A stretch of 38,382 bases of DNA, taken from contig NZ_JAQOSO010000041.1 of the NCBI RefSeq assembly GCF_030068505.1, positions 1 through 38,382 on the forward strand, given 5' to 3'. The first letter of the stretch is position 1; each line of letters starts with the position of its first letter. Source of the stretch: Roseofilum capinflatum BLCC-M114 (GTDB lineage: Bacteria; Cyanobacteriota; Cyanobacteriia; Cyanobacteriales; Desertifilaceae). A program made the translations under genes and the position numbers. Under the pieces are notes generated by a model. It was not told the origin of the DNA. It was given only the letters and a program-made list of their open reading frames with translations, and did no database searches. This document shows positions 35,439-38,382 of this stretch, piece after piece.

Positions 35439-35457
35439 TACAGGAGTTCTTGTACAT
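35425..35457 (+). pseudogene. VapC start remnant
   Basis: An ATG overlapping the vapB 3' end opens MFLIDTGVLV, the typical first strand of a PIN toxin with its first catalytic Asp. The sequence then passes directly into the start of a DUF433 gene in another frame. All but the first ten or so residues of the toxin are gone. Confidence 0.6.
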
Positions 35458-35701
35458 GATGCCGGAGTACCAACAACTGATTATTTCCGATCCCCAAATT
35501 ATGATGGGAAAACCAACGATTCGGGGAACTCGAATTACCGTTGAATTGATTCTAGAAAGTCTTGCGGCTGGTGAAACTGAGGAACAACTCTTACAAGCTT
35601 ATCCTAGACTCGATCGCCAGTCTATCCTTGCCGCCCTTGCCTTTGCTGCTGAAGCGTTAAAGGCGGATGTGGTGTATCCAGTGTTAGATGTAGCTTCGTG
35701 A
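35456..35701 (+). CDS. DUF433 antitoxin, second copy
   Basis: An 81-residue DUF433 protein with the classic pattern IISDPQIMMGKPTIRGTRIT, VELILESLAAGETEEQLLQA and YPRLDRQSILAALAFAAEAL. GGAG lies 9 nt before ATG 35456, which decides the start. Its stop overlaps the GTG of the following DUF5615 gene. It is more typical of the family than the copy at 5063-5380, which is paired with an intact toxin. Here the toxin is internally deleted. Confidence 0.85.
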   Translation: MMPEYQQLIISDPQIMMGKPTIRGTRITVELILESLAAGETEEQLLQAYPRLDRQSILAALAFAAEALKADVVYPVLDVAS

Positions 35702-35880
35702 ACTTGTTGGCAGATGAAAATATTAATCAACTGATTGTGGATCGCCTGTTAATAGGGTTATCCAACGAGAAAAAGGTAACAATCATTGCTAATGCGATCG
35801 CTCAATACGCCGATCAACTACCGGGTGCTTTTACTGTAATTTCCCCTACCACAATTCGGATTCGGAAAATGGAGAAATGA
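35698..35880 (+). pseudogene. DUF5615 PIN-like toxin with in-frame internal deletion
   Basis: A 60-residue frame starting GTG inside the DUF433 stop. Its beginning (NLLADENINQLIVDRL) matches the DUF5615 N-terminus, and its end (NAIAQYADQLPGAFTVISPT) matches the C-terminus. The central portion of about 50-55 residues, which carries the second acidic cluster (compare TQDDDFL in the intact copy at 4719-5066), is absent. The frame is kept, so a short protein could be made but is unlikely to be an active nuclease. Confidence 0.7.
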
Positions 35881-36269
35881 TGGGATGAAGGAAATTAGCC
35901 GTCCAGAAACTCGGCTTCTCCTGGGAAGTGCGTATCGGCAGCAGAAATTTAATAAAAATTTAAACTCTCAGAAACAGAAATAGCTATTACCTTTTTGGTA
36001 ATGAATCTTTCCCACCTGCTCCGGCAGGTCTGTCGGATTTTTTTTGTGCCAATTTTTGGAGAGGGGATATTTAGTCCCCTTTCAATTATTTAAAGTTATG
36101 ATGAACAAGGAAGTAATTAATGAAACCTATAAATATCGAGAGAGAAACATTTCTCACTTTCTAGGATGGGCGAAGCCCGACGGAGGCGATCGCACCGATC
36201 GCACAATTTTCAACTTTTTCAGCAAGCCCTATCTACAGAGATCTGTAGCGTAAATGAATAGATTTGATA
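35881..36269. other. Gene-free region with terminator and repeat
   Basis: About 390 bases between the plus-strand antitoxin group and the minus-strand PHP gene. It holds a strong terminator (36021-36045), a GGGGATATTTAGTCCCC hairpin near 36064, two HIP1-like sites near 36187 and the CTACAGA element. A 69-codon frame at 36044-36253 crosses these elements and has no family resemblance, so I do not call it a gene. Confidence 0.6.
36021..36045 (+). terminator. Intrinsic terminator of the vapB/DUF433/DUF5615 group
   Basis: CCGGCAG and CTGTCGG pair across a 2-nt centre (with an alternative ACCTGC/GCAGGT stem just upstream), followed by A and eight T residues. This is the clearest Rho-independent terminator in the window, about 140 bases after the DUF5615 remnant. 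Confidence 0.75.
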
Positions 36270-36273
36270 TTAC
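36233..36273. repeat. CTACAGA palindromic element, copy 2
   Basis: CTACAGAGATCTGTAGCG followed by TAAATGAATAGATTTGATAT and TAC. It is the inverted counterpart of 18494-18529, with a few bases inserted. It reaches the 3' end of the PHP gene and contributes its last codon and stop. Confidence 0.7.
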
Positions 36274-36977
36274 AATCGCTTCTGGATACTCTGACCATGG
36301 GTATCTGTTCCACAGGTATGCAACAAGTTATAGGACTCGCCCAGTTGTCGCACTTGAGCCGTTTGTTTAGGACTCGGTGTCCAAGGCGTAGGATTATTGT
36401 AAGCGTAATAGGTTTCTACTCCATCAATGCCCAGATGAGCAGCTTCAGGAATCAGTTCAGTGGCTGGATAACGATATCGAGCGGGATGAGCCAAAACAGC
36501 TAAACCCCCCGCCTCATGGATAGCATCAATCACCGCAGAGGCTTGATAGGCTTTTCCCTTCACCGCATGACCTTGGAGATAGGGCTTTAAGACTCGATGA
36601 TCGGGGTCAAAGGCATAGCCAAGAATGTGAACTTCAGTTTTCAATAGATAGGCATTGATTTCCACACCACTCCAGAGGTGGAGGGGGGGTTTAGGGTTGA
36701 GATTGGGATGATTGAGCCAGTTGTGGGCCACCTTGTAACCGTCAACACTATGGTGATCGGTGATTGCCAGTCCTTGTAATCCGATCGCGATCGCCTGGTC
36801 AATAATCTCTTCCGGGCGTAATTTGCCATCAGAAAACTGGGTATGCATGTGAAAGTTATAGGAATGGGGACAACTCCTTTCCTCAATGTGTGCGAATACT
36901 TCTCTGAGGGCCCGTGCTTCCTCCTGTTCTCCCCCCTGGTTTGATGAGGTTGGAGCTGGAGCTAGATTGATCATCAT
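36270..36977 (-). CDS. PHP domain metal-dependent phosphoesterase
   Basis: A 235-residue PHP-family protein. Metal ligands are visible as HMHTQFSDG, LAITDHHSVDGY, GVEINAY, EVHILGYAFD, VLAHPARYR and CGTDTHGQS. Relatives hydrolyse nucleoside bisphosphates or short RNAs (YciV/RNase AM group), but the closest cyanobacterial forms are uncharacterised. The start is placed at ATG 36977 (MMINLAPAP); a longer frame begins at 37040. The 3' end coincides with a dispersed repeat. Confidence 0.88.
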   Translation of the reverse strand: MMINLAPAPTSSNQGGEQEEARALREVFAHIEERSCPHSYNFHMHTQFSDGKLRPEEIIDQAIAIGLQGLAITDHHSVDGYKVAHNWLNHPNLNPKPPLHLWSGVEINAYLLKTEVHILGYAFDPDHRVLKPYLQGHAVKGKAYQASAVIDAIHEAGGLAVLAHPARYRYPATELIPEAAHLGIDGVETYYAYNNPTPWTPSPKQTAQVRQLGESYNLLHTCGTDTHGQSIQKRL

Positions 36978-37082
36978 CTTTCTCAATCTCAAGATAAACT
37001 CTTGTTGTCTACTATAGCCAATTTTGAACTTATGTAACATCTCTTTCTCGATTGAGAAGAATCATGACAGTCATAAGTCGAG

Positions 37083-38081
37083 CTAAGAGGCAATTGTACT
37101 CACTGGAGTCGAATCGGAGGTTTTCAGTTCCCTTGGGCTATTTCCCCGAATGGCCCGAAACATGCCAAACCGACATAAACCCGTACCAAAGGCGACACGC
37201 ATCAGTAACAGGGTGGGCACTTCTCGCAGAGATTTAATCAAACCGGGTAGGCCAAATTTAATCAACCCTTCTGGTCGAGCGACTCCTTGCCAAATGGAAT
37301 CGAGCCAGGAGGGAAGGGTTTCTTCTGTCCAATCCTCAGTGATGACCTGTCCTTCGGTGTATCCTGTGGCTTCTAGCAGTTCGGCAAACCCTTCAATGCT
37401 GGAAAATGCAGGATGAGACCATTGGTCTAAGAGTTGCTTCATAATGACGCGCTCTAAGCCATTGAGGGGGATTTTTCGGTCATCCCGTTGATTCCAGTCG
37501 GCAACCACTAAAATTCCTCCCGGTTTGAGGACGCGGAGCAGTTCTTGGGCAAAAATGGCTTTATCGGGCATATGGGGCCCGGCTTCAATTGACCAGACGA
37601 CATCAAAACTGGCATCGGGGAAGGAGAGGGCCATGGCATCATCGACGGCAAATTTCGCGCTCAGTCCTTCTGGGGTTAATTCTTGGGCGCGTTTGACTTG
37701 TTGGGGGCTTATGGTAATGCCGGTTACGTCAAAGTGGTAATCTTGGGCTAATATCCGACTACTGCCGCCAATGCCACAGCCGACATCTAGGACGGTGGTG
37801 TTGGGGGGTAGGGCATCTAAGCCACCCCAACGGGCCATTTCATGGACAAAATCGGCTTTAGCGCTGAGGAAGTTTTTGCGCTCTGGAGGGGAGCCATAAT
37901 GGCCGAGATGGATATGTTCGCCCCAGTAGAATTCTAGGATGCCTTCGTCTGTCCATTGGTCGTAGGAGTTGGCGACGGAGGCGGATGATTCATAGCGACG
38001 GGCGGTGACGAGATAGAGGATAATGGCGATCGCCACTAAGCCCACTATTCCCCCCCCTGTTAAATACCAGATATTCATCAA
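37083..38081 (-). CDS. MPBQ/MSBQ-type methyltransferase (tocopherol/plastoquinone)
   Basis: A 332-residue SAM-dependent methyltransferase closely resembling Synechocystis Sll0418, the 2-methyl-6-phytyl/solanesyl-benzoquinone methyltransferase acting in tocopherol and plastoquinone synthesis. An N-terminal membrane anchor (IVGLVAIAIILYLVTARRY) precedes YDQWTDEGILEFYWGEHIHL. SAM motif I is VLDVGCGIGGSSRIL, then TGITISPQQVKRA, and post-motif VWSIEAGPHMPDKAIFAQEL. The C-terminal tail (SIWQGVARPEGL, LMRVAFGTGLCRFGMF) also matches. Sequence recall supports the family strongly. The substrate could be the prenylquinol of either pathway. It is monocistronic. Confidence 0.88.
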   Translation of the reverse strand: MMNIWYLTGGGIVGLVAIAIILYLVTARRYESSASVANSYDQWTDEGILEFYWGEHIHLGHYGSPPERKNFLSAKADFVHEMARWGGLDALPPNTTVLDVGCGIGGSSRILAQDYHFDVTGITISPQQVKRAQELTPEGLSAKFAVDDAMALSFPDASFDVVWSIEAGPHMPDKAIFAQELLRVLKPGGILVVADWNQRDDRKIPLNGLERVIMKQLLDQWSHPAFSSIEGFAELLEATGYTEGQVITEDWTEETLPSWLDSIWQGVARPEGLIKFGLPGLIKSLREVPTLLLMRVAFGTGLCRFGMFRAIRGNSPRELKTSDSTPVSTIAS

Positions 38082-38136
38082 ATCTTTGCTGTTCTCTTAT
38101 ACTGACTGAACGCTCTATTTAGCATAAGGGATTTCT

Positions 38137-38382
38137 GATATCAAGTCCGGATAAAGGGTGATATCAAGTCCGGTTTCCGCAAGCGGACATGAAAATTTGT
38201 TAAGAAGCGGGCAAGATGCCCGCACTCCTCGAATTCTTTGATATGACTGGAGTGGGAGCATCTTGCTCCCTGGATTTTTAATTAGGGTATTTCCGCTTCG
38301 CGGACATGAATAAGCGAACTTGATATGAAGAAGCGGGCAAGATGCCCGCACTCCTCGAATTCTTTGATATGACTGGAGTGGG
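38137..38382. repeat. ATATCAAGTCCG MITE-like element, copy 3 plus partial tandem copy
   Basis: A complete element (38137-38326) nearly identical to 25910-26091, with its left end duplicated (38137 and 38160) and right end CGAACTTGATAT. A second copy begins at about 38329 with AAGAAGCGGGCAAGATGCCC and runs off the window. It lies upstream of the methyltransferase gene. No gene is present in the 301 bases from 38082 to the window edge. Confidence 0.85.

Noticed and set aside
36044-36253. Possible 69-residue gene after the terminator
   Set aside because: The frame starts in the terminator T-run, crosses HIP1 sites and a dispersed repeat, and has no recognisable motif.

Overview
The window looks like a chromosomal segment of a cyanobacterium. 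HIP1 octamers (GCGATCGC) are scattered throughout. It carries petB-petD with divergent ctpA, a CcdA/CcsB cytochrome c assembly pair, an MPBQ/MSBQ-type methyltransferase, and several small families largely confined to cyanobacteria (DUF2839, DUF1815, DUF1400 hydrolase). The many Uma2 genes, degraded toxin-antitoxin genes and dispersed repeats suggest a filamentous Oscillatoriales-type genome, but that is inference. No rRNA, tRNA, CRISPR array or intact transposase was seen.

Layout. (1) 1-3.6 kb is an accessory strip: a PEP-CTERM tail, an AbiEii-like nucleotidyltransferase, a small Ntox24-like toxin with a probable immunity gene, a Uma2 nuclease, and parD with a truncated parE. Each of the first gene junctions carries a copy of a palindromic AGAAACCCGGTTTCT repeat. 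It ends in about 530 bp of structured non-coding DNA. (2) 3.6-10.5 kb holds an orphan PhnD-like lipoprotein, an intact DUF433/DUF5615 toxin-antitoxin pair, a 1230-residue repeat/Calx-beta/RTX exoprotein and a TIGR03032 protein. (3) 10.6-16.5 kb runs on the plus strand: B12/radical SAM protein, phosphoribulokinase-like kinase, RadC and Tex, with GC-rich hairpin repeats between some of them. (4) 16.5-26.4 kb runs on the minus strand: DUF1400 hydrolase, Dxr, CcsB, CcdA, a double-ATPase peptide ABC protein overlapping a TPR gene, a second Uma2 and a truncated Rpn-type fragment. (5) 26.5-32.5 kb has petD, petB, divergent ctpA, a pentapeptide-repeat protein fused to a nuclease-like domain, an orphan TRAP binding protein, DUF2839 and DUF1815. 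(6) 32.7-38.4 kb has ligA, a graveyard of broken VapBC and DUF433/DUF5615 modules, a PHP phosphoesterase, the methyltransferase, and a repeat element running off the window edge.

How it fits together. Housekeeping genes (petBD, ctpA, ccdA/ccsB, dxr, ligA, tex, radC) alternate with decaying stability and defence modules and non-autonomous repeats. At least four repeat families are present: the AGAAACC palindrome; a roughly 180-bp MITE-like element with ATATCAAGTCCG / CGGACTTGATAT ends; a CCCTCTCCC hairpin element, one copy of which with terminal inverted repeats sits between petB and petD; and a roughly 40-bp CTACAGA palindromic element. The best leads are the orphan toxin/immunity pair flanked by repeats, the repeat-bounded gene junctions, the intact-versus-deleted DUF433/DUF5615 pairs, and the pentapeptide/nuclease-like fusion. 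I found no strongly supported, wholly new multi-gene system.
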